Translations under genes and position numbers: made by a program
In this document: piece by piece, positions 17,827 through 29,843 of the stretch
Numbering within the stretch: position 1 is the stretch's first letter
Layout: the number at the start of each line of letters is the position of its first letter
NCBI GenBank assembly: GCA_033977485.1
Contig: CM066988.1
Span: 3,231,501 to 3,295,500 of the forward strand
Source of the DNA: Hydrangea macrophylla
Lineage: Eukaryota; Streptophyta; Magnoliopsida; Cornales; Hydrangeaceae
DNA: 64,000 nucleotides
Direction of reading: 5' to 3'
The notes under the pieces: model-generated
Database searches by the model: none
Seen by the model: the letters and a program-made list of their open reading frames with translations, nothing else
Told to the model about the DNA's origin: nothing

Positions 17827-20570
17827 ATGGCTCCAAAAACTGCTCTGGCAATGTCAAAAGACAAAAAAAAAAAAGAAAAAAAAAAAAAACACAAAAGGCT
17901 CTAATGGATGCACCACCACCACAGAACCATTGCAGAGAAATCAAGCAACTGAGACCACGCCTCTGCCATTTCCACTGACGTCGTCACCACTTACAGCACT
18001 ACCTACGGTACTCCAGTGGCGCCTGTCTTAGGTACCGTATTCCGCGGTGACCCTCCTGCTGCTTTTACTCTATATTTTCCACCCATAGACGATGAACCTT
18101 TCCTTTAACTTCCAACCCACTGGAATGAAATCTGGATTGCTAACCAACCGATCATGGGCTAGCCCGCACCTGCACCAGACTAGGATAAATGGCTGACAAG
18201 AGTTTCAGGCTCCAAGGCCGAACTCCAGAAGCGAAGAGGCCTCTATGATGCCATCATGTTGAGTCGGTCCAAGATTGAGGTAGAACGACCTCTACTCTTC
18301 TCTGCCATTCTTTTCTTGTCCCAATCTTATAACGGATTTCTTTTCAGCTGCAGACCGATGGGGCCGACTATTAAAGATGTCAGTTACCTGCTCAGGCTAC
18401 TTCCTCATGGAGAGATCAGACCAAGTCTTGATGTGGGAACGGCTAGCTTCACATACCCTCAGAGTGAATCTGTGAAGGATAGGGCCATTTCCTTCAAGCC
18501 CATCACTACCTACGGGACCTTCCTATTTGCTTGTATTGGTGTAGAAGGAACAGCTGTGTCCAATGCCGAGCATACTGCGTTTCTTATCTGAACAGGTACC
18601 TTTTTTCATTCGGCGCTGTTCAGCCTTTGAACTTGGCATCTTAGCCTGGGCACACCTAGCCCATGGTGTGACAGGCTTCATTGACTTAGGCTTCAAATCT
18701 AGAGGGAGCCCGATCTGGATTCTGTAACTCTGGCTGCATTGATATTTTCCCAAACATGGCTAGCTGCCCGGGAGCTAACCAAGGTTCCTATTTTTGTCGT
18801 CCTTTTGTGGACGTTGTTCCTACCAATCATTCCTTTGAGGAGTGTTTTAACTTCTTCAATGAGGGGTGCTTTATTCGGGCTCCTTCTTCTTACATTCTCT
18901 TCTTCTCCCTCTACATTCGACCGTTTCTTCAACTCTCTAATAACCCTCCAACTAGGGTCTGGGCACCCAGTCTACCTATAATGAAATATTTTATAGCTAC
19001 TTGGTAGCTAGAGATATTATTTATAGCCTATCCATCCCTCGCAACAATAACAAGTATAGAATGGAGTTCTACTATACCCCACTTTATGCCCGTCAATTCG
19101 TGTTGACCTAGATGGTACTTGTCCCCCCGGCCATTACTGTAAACCAAGATTAGGGTGGAATGACATTTGATCGTGAACGGTGAGCAGATAAAGAAGATTA
19201 GCGACCGGTTAGGCAAACTAAAGAAAGCTTTCTCCTTTTAGCCATTCCACCATCGGTCGGTTGCTTTGAAAGAATTTACGAAGTGGTGAGCTGATCGAGC
19301 CACCCACATATTCAAATATAGTGCTGCTGAAGTTCTCCTTTAATTTACTATTTCTTCGGCTGCAAAGGCCAACGAACATGCTGCTACCCTTGTGGTAGCC
19401 CGCAAGAAACAACAAGAAAAGAGGCCAACTACAAAAAAAGCAACGGACCAGGGGCCTCCAGCCAAGAAGAAGAAACCACCCAATCTACCCAGGTATAACT
19501 CTTATCCTTCTAAAGCTTTTGAGATTGACCAGTCACTTATCCTCTGATCTAAATATTTTTGGTTTCTTTTCAATTGTTAGATGAAGCATCTGAGGAGGAA
19601 GCGCCAGCTACCAGCCTGATCCGACCGTCACCACCAGTCCGATCTCGAATTGTTCTCCCTCTACTCAAAGTACCAACTCTAGCTGAACGGGCAGAGTATA
19701 TTTTAGAATAAATAGCTAAAAGGGATCCAATACCTCTTCATGTCATTCCTCCACTGACCCTTTTCGATGGGGATCAAGACTTTGACACACCGGTGTGCCC
19801 ACGGCAAAACAAGTGGTCATTTTTTCCAACAATGAGGATGTTCTAGATGATCTACCCATGGGCACAACTGAAGATGAGGTAGACCAAATGATAGCACTGG
19901 CCTTGGGCTGGGCTGGGAATGATAACTTGACTGGTCTCTCTAATTCGGGCATTGAGGAATCAGTCCAAATAATTATAGAACCTCACGTGGTCGATCCTCT
20001 CTTAACGGATGAAAACACCTAGTCGTCTCGATTAAAAATCCCGAGACCCAGACTGAAGCTTATGTTGAACCTCGGCTAAACCTAGAGGACACAACTCTTG
20101 CTCCAGCTCAATCAGAGGACGTTGATACATTTCCTTAGCCCCTATTTCTGATCCTCAGAATGCTCCTCCTCAGGATGCACTTGTCTCATCAACTCCTGAC
20201 CCTGGTCAAGTAATCATCTTACATTATTCGGGCTTAATTAATTCTCCTACCCTATATATACTACTAATCCTTAGTTTTGATTTTCTTGTCATTTCTTGAA
20301 CAAGCTATCCCCCTAGATCCAGAACCATTCATGCCCTTTGATGATTTCTTTGCCCATCTAGACCTAGGGGCATTCAATCTAAGTTCTTTTGAGCCAGAAG
20401 AGGCCACGCCATCAAGCCTTCGAAGGTCGAAGGACCTTATTCTCGGGCTGGCCAACAAAAATCTCAATGCCCTCCCATCGTCTGCTAAGATCGACACTGC
20501 CCTTAGCTCCATCCTTGCTGATCATACCCTTTCTGCTGGGTAGATTGCAATACTGAAGGAAGTGCAAGAA
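17827..20570 (+). pseudogene. Plant mobile domain (PMD) protein gene, degraded, 5' part
   Basis: The frame containing 18256-18591 reads LFSCRPMGPTIKDVSYLLRL then LPHGEIRPSLDVG, the hallmark 'P T . . D V . . L L . L P' block of the PMD (aminotransferase-like) family. Downstream, RGSPIWIL.LWL (about 18690-18735) matches the 'GGPLWLLQLWL' block. A basic linker (KKATDQGPPAKKKK, near 19440) and a charged tail follow. Upstream residues include WNEIWIANQPIMG. Many stops and frame changes. It runs opposite to Tat-B gag-pol. A GT...AG segment with a pyrimidine tract (19493-19580) looks like an intron. The frame at the break (...ILKEVQE) resumes after the gypsy insertion at 31700. Function unknown; PMD proteins occur both as host genes and inside plant transposons. 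Confidence 0.75.
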
Positions 20571-23036
20571 TGTCACGCCCCGGAGTAAGCCAAAAATAGG
20601 GAAAATAAAAATTTCCTTTATGGGTCCGTAGACACGTGACTAGTTTGTTAACCGTTCTGTCCTTCTAACTCCGCACCATAAAAATCATAAGGAAATGCTA
20701 GAACATAAGCATAATCTAAACTTATTAGAGCGTAAGTACAGCAGTGGAAATTAAACAGGGATTACAATAACTTCAATCTTAATACAAGAGGCCATACTAA
20801 ACAATTTATACAATCTTAAAACTTGAGAAACTGTCTATCAGGTCTTGGGCAAGGCTTTATTCTCCTTGGCTCCACGGTACAGCATCCTGAACTCTTCTAT
20901 CTATCTCCAAACCTGCAACACTCTGGGCATACGAATGCCCAGGGCGTAACATGCCGTCAGCCTTGGAACAAGGCTGAGTGAGAGTCTCAACCGCACAATA
21001 ATCAATAGATACAACACATCTCTCAACTCACGTCATAGTTTAGTACTTTAAAGCACGGTTATTCTCTTATCAAAAGACGCAATCTCACCACGGGCATAGC
21101 AGAGGTCTCAACAAGAAAGGTAAACAGATAATCATATAGAATACATTCTCCTTATTATAAACTCGTGCGTGCAAATGCATGATCAATAAGACTCATTCCC
21201 AACTCTTTTCAAAGACACTTGCTTTTAAAACAGATATTTTCAAAACCATTTTATTTTAGAACCAAAACTTTCCAAAGCCAAATCATTTGAACAAAATCAT
21301 TTTCTCATCAACTCAATCTCATCATTCGCTTTCTCTTTCCCATCCACTTGACAACACGCGGTATATCAAGGATGATAACATACCATCACAGCCAATTCAT
21401 ACTCATTCCCTTGATAGGCCACCGGACGTCTTCACGGCGCACACTATCTGTAAACAATGAAACTGGCACATGGGACGTCTTCAACCATGTGTATATTCTC
21501 ACCGGTTGTCTACACGGCTGAGAAGTATATTAGAGCACTAGCCGGACGTATTCAACGATACATGGGACGTCTTCAACCACGTATGCGCATCACCGGACGT
21601 CTTCAACGGCGAGAGGCGCGCTAGGAACCCTAACCGTTCATGTCCACCCGGCTCGTCAGCCGTTGATCCATAGGATCCAGAAATCACATCTCATCTCATT
21701 CACATTCTCATCGAACACTTCTCTTTCTCATACATGATATATGCTGACACATGTTATGAAATGCACGTGTGTCCATCATCGATACTCATATGCAATTCTA
21801 CTTTTATTCCTCTTTATTAATAACATTGCATGCGTTATCTTTTCAGTCAACAACATCGTAAAACGTGCATTCAACACATAGCAGCAGAAACGTAACATAT
21901 AGAGCATGGATCATATAACATGGATTTGATACCGATAAACATATAGATAAAACCCTTGACATGCTCACGTATGCGATAGCACTACCACAGCATGCTTTTA
22001 GACATCTTATAATTAATGGAAATACACTTGACATCATAAATCGCTTATCAGTTATACAAAATATCATACAGGTAGCTTTTAAACATCTTATATACGTCTT
22101 ATTAGGATTAGAGTGAGGTTAGGAAACTCACCTCGAGTCGCCGCTCCTCGAAACGCAGATAAACGTCAAGTTCTACAACAATAAACGGAATAAACAAAAG
22201 TAATGTATGAGTACAACTATAGGGGCAAAATGGTAATTTTACCAAATGAGGTCATAAACCTCAAGGTAGTGATCTACGTGTCATTCTAGGTCCAACGCCA
22301 TTGACTAGACTCAAATCGGAGTCCGTCGCGTTTTTCGAGGTAATATGCGGGGCTTACTATACTAATGCAGGCCCTAAGAGACAGGCTGTATTTTCGACCG
22401 AGTCAAAAAGTCACCAAACTTTATGGGAATGTTCTAAACATTATTCTAAGACTCTGGGAACTGACCGCGTAATTTTCGGAGTCCTAGATTATTTATTATG
22501 AATTATTGAAGATAATATATACCAGAAAATACCCGAAACAGGATTTAAATATGTAATTATAATTATACAGAGAAATCAGTGCTTAGAAGTATTTTTATTA
22601 AATACTAGATATTAAAATACACTATCAGTATTTATTTCATAATTTTCGGAGCTCGTTTGATATTTTTAATAATTAATATACTCATAAAATAGCTCCTTAT
22701 TAATTATTAAAAATACTGGACTATAATATTATAACTTTATAATTTACACTATATAATAAAATAGTCCCTGGGTCATTACCCTATTTTTCTAGAATTTATA
22801 AATACACATAGGTATTTATTAACTATTTAAAATCATTTAAAACTAATATTTATTATTTAAATTAATCATATAAATAATAAATATACAATATTTATAATAT
22901 AATAATGATATATAGAATATTAAAATAATATTCTATAATATTAAAAACCTTAATGGTTTAATTATAAATTAATTAATAATTATTAAAACTAATTAAACCT
23001 TTTAAACTAATTAATACTAATAATAATAATAATAAC

Positions 23037-23073
<37 letters not shown>

Positions 23074-24921
23074 TCTGAAACCCGACGGGTCAACCCGAAC
23101 CGACCCGACCTAAGCGGATAATCCATAAACACTCTCAAGGAAACCCATACTCGTAACCCGATGGGTCAGACCCTGACCCGACCCGACTCTAAATGGATTA
23201 CCCATATAAAGACACAATGAAACCCAAGCTAAAACCCATTCGGGTTGAACCTAAACCCGAACCCGAAACCCACTTATACTCACAAACTACACCTACCCGC
23301 TAACCCGTACCCTAACCAAACCCTGACCCAACCACAGACACATACCAGCCCGCCCCAACAACCCGAACCCGACCTAAACTAGACCCGGCGTCAAAACGAC
23401 GCCGTCCCACTTAAAATACCCATGGGTTATTTAAACCCAACCCGGCCCGCTACCCAAACCCTTATACAGACTCAACTAAACCTACCCAAACACAAACCTA
23501 ACCCGACCCATACCCGCTTGTCATAACCCGAAGATCCCAAACGGATCTTCATCTTCTCCGGCGAGCCCCGACGTCGCCGGCGAGTCGCGATTCGCCGGAA
23601 TACTTCTAGGCCTCATATCTCTCTCGTTTCTAGACCAAAATGCACGAGGTCAACGGCAAACTGACCGGAAACCCTTCCTCTTCAACATACTAACAGACCG
23701 GATCCTGGTTCATTCGTTTAAGGCACCCACCAGACGATTATCGTTTTCGGCCAAAACAAAGGATAATGGCCTGCATGGCCATTCAAACCTCACCCAAATC
23801 CATTCCTGCTACATGGGGGGTCTACCTGGGACCAATTGGGTCTGATTGGTGTAGGAAACAGGGACTTTGGTCATGCTTGACAAGTCAAGCTCTTAAGGTG
23901 AGCTTTAATGGTGGCCGGAGCTCACAGTGAGCCTTAGGCTCTGTTTGGGAGCTTGCATGTGGGTCTAGAGGCTTCCTAGATGACATGTAGAAGGTTTGAA
24001 ATGCAATGGGGGGTGGGGTTTTACCTTTGGTTGCTTTAAACTTCTCTGATCTCTCTCTTACTTTGCTATCTTCTTTCTCTCTCCTCTGAGTCTCTTCTCC
24101 TCTCTGGTTTGCGTGGCAGTGTGTGTGTGCAGAGATGGTGTAGAGAGTGAAGAGAGGATGGGTGTACTGTGTATTGAGAGGGTGAGGCAGAGATGGTGTA
24201 GAAGGGGGTGTGTGTGTGTATAAACCGAGGGTAAAGGGAGGTTCTCTCAAGCTCTCTCTCTCTCTCGGGCTCTCTCTCTACCAAACTGTGTGTGTGCTGT
24301 GTAATGTAGAGTGTGTGTGTGCAGAGAATATACATTATATATGAGAAAGGGACTTGACATGTGTTGAGCATGTAAGGCATGCATGGTGACACATGGTGAA
24401 GGGTTTAAGCATGGCTGCCACGTGGATGGGGTGGTGGCCATGTGGCTGCCACGTGGCAATGCATGGGCCCAAAACTCGATTTGTGTGCCATTGCTTGGGA
24501 TTGCATGCAAATTTCGATGTGCGTGCACAATTGTACGGGTATGTATGTGCGTGTGTGTCCAAGAGTAGATTATCAGGGTGGGGTTCACTTAGGGAGGTAG
24601 TGTGGGTCCCACTCATAGGTTGATACACTACTGACTATAAATGAGACTGAAAAATGTAAACCTGTTACCAGGATGTGCGGGTCCAAATGCAATTCTACCT
24701 ATGGTTCTAATATAGAAAAATTACACATACCGGGGTTATGACCATTCTAGTAGGTTCCTGGTTAACAGTGTCGTCGTCGTCGCTAGGACGCTGACTGGAA
24801 ATCCCATACTAGGGTTTCTTATTAAGAAAGAATCCTAATGGACCTTCTGCAGTCGTCATCAAGGTGACGTCACTATTTCTAATCCTACGTGGAAATTTCT
24901 AGGGAAATTCTGGGTGCTACA
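20571..24921 (-). repeat. 3' LTR of the giant-LTR gypsy, 4351 bp
   Basis: Differs from its partner by about 25-30 substitutions by eye (roughly 0.6-0.7 percent) plus a segment of about 125 bp that the partner lacks. Contains a GGGTCGGGTT-rich zone (about 23085-23530), a (TAA)n run and TG/CT-rich stretches that produce false open frames on both strands. Confidence 0.93.
23011..23072. repeat. (AAT)n microsatellite in the LTR
   Basis: A trinucleotide run with one interruption (aac). The partner run in the other LTR (about 29781-29842) has a similar length. Confidence 0.85.
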
Positions 24922-25218
24922 TCTCTACCCACCTTATTTGAGGATTTCGTCCTCGAAATCTAGAGCTTGCTAGATCTTAAATGTACCAAGTCTTACTCAT
25001 ATGGTTAGTCGTTCTATACCAACTCAGGCGTTCTTATCAATCTAAATGGTCTACCTGACCATAAGTTGTTGTCCACTGTTCCTGGGTCTGATTTCTATGG
25101 AATACATCAGCTCCTTCTCACAATTCTCTTGAACGTCCCCAATCATCTGGTAATATTATTTCCATATAGAGTTCAGTGTTCTAGCAGTGGGCATGGTACC
25201 TTCAGTCTTTCATTTTAT

Positions 25219-26370
25219 TCAGTGCTGATTTTGATTTGTTGATCTACGAGTTCTCTTTCTGGATTTCTGTGGTGGTGGTGGAGCATGGTTCTGAACTTCT
25301 TGTTCGGGACAAACTTTGCGTACATGCCCAGTCTTTCCACAATTGAAACACCGTACTTGTTTCCCGGTGAGTTGTCTCGGTGCTGTGCATTCTTTGGAGT
25401 GGTGTCCAAGTATTCCGCAGTTGTAACAGATATCACGTTGCTTTACATGTGTCTGTACGGCTGTCTGGCTAACTCTTCTGTCACTGATTTGCTGTCTCTT
25501 GTTATGGTTCTGAGTGCGCTCAGAGTTTCCTCTGGTGATTACAGACTGCATTCGAGCGCTTGCTCGTGACACTTGATTGCCTCTTCGACTTTCTCCTGGG
25601 TTGGTTGTCTGGAACCAGTTGTCTTTTTCTCCTTGTGGGTGGCTTTTTAGTTTCTTGCTGTTCAGAGCTATGTTCTCTAGTTGCGTGGCTAATTCGACCA
25701 TTTCTTCGAACGGTTGGTCAAGGTATACTGCTGCTGTCTTTTGAATATCTGGATTAAGTCCTTCGTAATATTGCAGTGTCTTATTTCGTTGAGTATCTAC
25801 CATGTACGGAGCAAATCGTGATAGTCTCTCAAATTTCGCCGTGTATTCTTGTACCGTCATGTTACCTTGAACTAGCTCTATGAATTCCTTTTTCTTCTTG
25901 TTTCTTTCTGTTCTTGGGAAGTACTTTGCTAGGAATTTTGTTTTGAATGCTTCCCATGTCATTCTCCTTGTAACATCTTCGCCCACTGTAGCTTCGACAG
26001 ATTCCCACCAGTCTGCTGCCGAATACGTCAATTGGAAAACAGCTAAGCGTCTTTTCTCCGTCTCGTTGCATTCGAGGGCTTGAAACATTCGTTCCATATC
26101 GCGAAGCCATTGTTCCGCTTCCCATGCTTCTGTCATTCCAGTGAAAGTTCCTGGTTTAAGTGCACGGAATCTCTCAAGCAGTTTATCTCCCGTCTGTCGA
26201 GCATTTTCGTTGTTGATGACACGATCCAGGTGATCACTTGCTTGCTCCACGCGTCGGACAAGAGCTCCTATCAATCCAGTTGGATCTACTGCTGGAGGTA
26301 TCACATTTGTTGGTCCGTTGGATGAATTCTGAGTATTCCGTTTTCTCTTAACCATGGTGTATGCTAGCAA
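25219..26370 (-). CDS. Gypsy Gag protein, intact, 383 aa
   Basis: Structural capsid/nucleocapsid protein. Capsid block WLRDMERMFQALECNETEKR near residue 90, then AADWWESV and FLAKYFPRTERNKKKKEF, the usual retrotransposon gag order. Two CCHC knuckles near the C-terminus: CYNCGILGHHSKEC and CFNCGKTGHVRKVC. The frame stops shortly after the second knuckle with a basic tail (RKRTRRSTNQ), exactly where protease would start in an autonomous relative. No protease, RT or integrase is present in the remaining 300 bp before the purine tract. Uninterrupted, so probably translated recently. It would supply particles or bind its RNA while enzymes come from another element. Confidence 0.93.
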   Translation of the reverse strand: MLAYTMVKRKRNTQNSSNGPTNVIPPAVDPTGLIGALVRRVEQASDHLDRVINNENARQTGDKLLERFRALKPGTFTGMTEAWEAEQWLRDMERMFQALECNETEKRRLAVFQLTYSAADWWESVEATVGEDVTRRMTWEAFKTKFLAKYFPRTERNKKKKEFIELVQGNMTVQEYTAKFERLSRFAPYMVDTQRNKTLQYYEGLNPDIQKTAAVYLDQPFEEMVELATQLENIALNSKKLKSHPQGEKDNWFQTTNPGESRRGNQVSRASARMQSVITRGNSERTQNHNKRQQISDRRVSQTAVQTHVKQRDICYNCGILGHHSKECTAPRQLTGKQVRCFNCGKTGHVRKVCPEQEVQNHAPPPPQKSRKRTRRSTNQNQH

Positions 26371-26831
26371 GGGTTATACCTACGAGTTAATCACCTATTT
26401 GGTCAATACCTTATCTTATCTTGTCTGATCATATGACAAGTAACAACATTGAGTTAACAGAGATTTCTAGCATATAACGATCATCACAACTACTACTAGG
26501 ATTAAGGGTAAGGCATCCTTATCCTTGGTCTTTCTAGACTCTAGGTTGAACTGACTGTTCCGAGATACATCTCAGGAAGTTCGTCAGTGCCTAAAACATC
26601 TATCGACTAATGGTCACACCTATATTCTTATTAGCAATAACATATAAGAGGTAAGATTAGCAATTAGTTAAAAGTAAGAATCATCTCATCCATACAACTA
26701 TAGCTAAGTTAAGTTATAAGCAAACTACTACTAATCAGAAAATAAGAAGGGTACAGTAAGAGTACGAATATTAGTTCCTCAAATCTGGGATACATCAAAA
26801 CAAAGTGGAACAAATAAAAACATGCGATGAT

Positions 26832-27140
26832 CTAGCTGAGAATCCATTCTCCATCTCTCTCAATATCAGAATCTGAGGTCACCTCTCCTAAATCGCTAGA
26901 TGGTGGAAAGTCGATCGGAGGAATACCAATAAATGCATCCCAGGCTGGCTCCAAGGGCCAATCAGGGTCCTCTATCATCTCCGGCTCCTCAAGGGGGTCC
27001 TCATCTGGATCATCGTCTGAGTCCTCGTCAGAACCTGCAGGGGTAACATAGTGTACTATGTCCTCTTGTGGCTCGTCCTGGTCATGGATCACAAGGTTTC
27101 CAAGGGCATACGAAACCTCCTCCATCTCAGCGGACAGCAA
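26832..27140 (-). CDS. Small acidic ORF between primer site and gag, 102 aa
   Basis: Lies first in the element's RNA, between the primer site (27446) and gag. Very rich in Asp, Glu and Pro (DEDSDDDPDEDPLEEPEM). It has the conserved-looking phrase WDAFIGIPPIDFPPSSD and ends ERDGEWILS. No signal peptide, membrane segment or known motif seen. I do not recognise it. It could be a leader protein of this element family or a chance frame, but an uninterrupted strongly biased composition argues for a real product. Confidence 0.5.
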   Translation of the reverse strand: MLSAEMEEVSYALGNLVIHDQDEPQEDIVHYVTPAGSDEDSDDDPDEDPLEEPEMIEDPDWPLEPAWDAFIGIPPIDFPPSSDLGEVTSDSDIERDGEWILS

Positions 27141-27445
27141 ACGCGGTGCTACTACTCTGTGATATGCTATCTCTGGAACAGGTCTCTCACGGAAGAAACA
27201 ACGTGTCCACTTCCTATCTCCCTACGGCACTGGGCCTGATAGTGGCACCAATATGGGTTGAACCTCAGGAAATGACCTTCCTATCCATGGTGGTCTTGTG
27301 CTTTTCATCTTCAGCGTCATACTCTCTTTGTTACTCCATACTACCTGCTCGAAGGAAAACTATCTTAGCATCGGTTACTATCTTCGGAATATCTTACGGT
27401 TCTTAACTTGAGAGTGACGGACAGACGGTGAACTTCTAAACCTAA

Positions 27446-27457
27446 GCTCTGATACCA
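27446..27457 (-). promoter_or_regulatory. Primer binding site of the giant-LTR gypsy
   Basis: TGGTATCAGAGC on the minus strand, ten bases after the 5' LTR end. Initiator-Met type. Confidence 0.9.
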
Positions 27458-27467
27458 CTAAAAACCC

Positions 27468-29800
27468 TGTCACGCCCCGGAGTAAGCCAAAAATAGGGAA
27501 AATAAAAATTTTCCTTTATGGGTCCGTAGACACGTGACTAGTTTGTTAACCGTTCTGTCCTTCTAACTCCGCACCATAAAAATCATAAGGAAATGCTAGA
27601 ACATAAGCATAATATAAACTTATCAGAGCGTAAGTACAGCAGTGGAAATTAAACAGGGATTACAATAACTTCAATCTTAATACAAGAGGCCATACTAAAC
27701 AATTTATACAATCTTAAAACTTGAGAAACTGTCTATCAGGTCTTGGGCAAGGCTTTATTCTCCTTGGCTCCACGGTACAGCATCCTGAACTCTTCTATCT
27801 ATCTCCAAACCTGCAACACTCTGGGCATACGAATGCCCAGGGCGTAACATGCCGTCAGCCTTGGAACAAGGCTGAGTGAGAGTCTCAACCGCACAATAAT
27901 CAATAGATACAACACATCTCTCAACTCACGTCATAGTTTAGTACTTTAAAGCACGGTTATTCTCTTATCAAAAGACGCAATCTCACCACGGGCATAGCAG
28001 AGGTCTCAACAAGAAAGGTAAACAGATAATCATATAGAATACATTCTCCTTATTATAAACTCGTGCGTGCAAATGCATGATCAATAAGACTCATTCCCAA
28101 CTCTTTTCAAAGACACTTGCTTTTAAAACAGATATTTTCAAAACCATTTTATTTTAGAACCAAAACTTTCCAAAGCCAAATCATTTGAACAAAATCATTT
28201 TCTCATCAACTCAATCTCATCATTCGCTTTCTCTTTCCCATCCACTTGACAACACGCGGTATATCAAGGATGATAACATACCATCACAGCCAATTCATAC
28301 TCATTCCCTTGATAGGCCACCGGACGTCTTCACGGCGCACACTATCTGTAAACAATGAAACTGGCACATGGGACGTCTTCAACCATGTGTATATTCTCAC
28401 CGGTCGTCTACACGGCTGAGAAGTATATTAGAGCACTAGCCGGACGTATTCAACGATACATGGGACGTCTTCAACCACGTATGCGCATCACCGGACGTCT
28501 TCAACGGCGAGAGGCGCGCTAGGAACCCTAACCGTTCATGTCCACCCGGCTCGTCAGCCGTTGATCCATAGGATCCAGAAATCACATCTCATCTCATTCA
28601 CATTCTCATCGAACACTTCTCTTTCTCATACATGATACATGCTGACACATGTTATGAAATGCACGTGTGTCCATCATCGATACTCATATGCAATTCTACT
28701 TTTATTCCTCTTTATTAATAACATAGCATGCGTTATCTTTTCAGTCAACAACATCGTAAAACGTGCATTCAACACATAGCAGCAGAAACGTAACATATAG
28801 AGCATGGATCATATAACATGGATTTGATACCGATAAACATATAGATAAAACCCTTGACATGCTCACGTATGCGATAGCACTACCACAGCATGCTTTTAGA
28901 CATCTTATAATTAATGGAAATACACTTGACATCATAAATCGCTTATCAGTTATACAAAATATCATACAGGTAGCTTTTAAACATCTTATATACGTCTTAT
29001 TAGGATTAGAGTGAGGTTAGGAAACTCACCTCGAGTCGCCGCTCCTCGAAACGCAGATAAACGTCAAGTTCTACAACAATAAACGGAATAAACAAAAGTA
29101 ATGTATGAGTACAACTATAGGGGCAAAATGGTAATTTTACCAAATGAGGTCATAAACCTCAAGGTAGTGATCTACGTGTCATTCTAGGTCCAACGCCATT
29201 GACTAGACTCAAATCGGAGTTCGTCGCGTTTTTCGAGGTAATATGCGGGGCTTACTATACTAATGCAGGCCCTAAGAGACAGGCTGTATTTTCAACTGAG
29301 TCGAAAAGTCACCAAACTTTATGGGAATGTTCTAGACATTATTCTAAGACTCTGGGAACTGACCGCGTAATTTTCGGAGTCCTAGATTATTTATTATGAA
29401 TTATTGAAGATAATATATACCAGAAAATACCCGAAACAAGATTTAAATATGTAATTATAATTATACAGAGAAATCAGTGCTTAGAAGTATTTTTATTAAA
29501 TACTAGATATTAAAATACACGATCAGTATTTATTTCATAATTTTCGGAGCTCGTTTGATATTTTTAATAATTAATATACTCATAAAATAGCTCCTTATTA
29601 ATTATTAAAAATACTGGACTATAATATTATAACTTTATAATTTACACTATATAATAAAATAGTCCCTGGGTCATTACCATATTTTTCTAGAATATTATAT
29701 AATATTAAAAACCTTAATGGTTTAATTATAAATTAATTAATAATTATTAAAACTAATTAAACCTTTTAAACTAATTAATACTAATAATAATAATAATAAC

Positions 29801-29843
<43 letters not shown>

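Noticed and set aside
21418..21650. Repeated 'ggacgtcttcaac' phrases, considered as a CRISPR-like or regulatory array
   Set aside because: Spacing and units are irregular, the zone is inside an LTR and occurs again in the partner LTR. No array structure.
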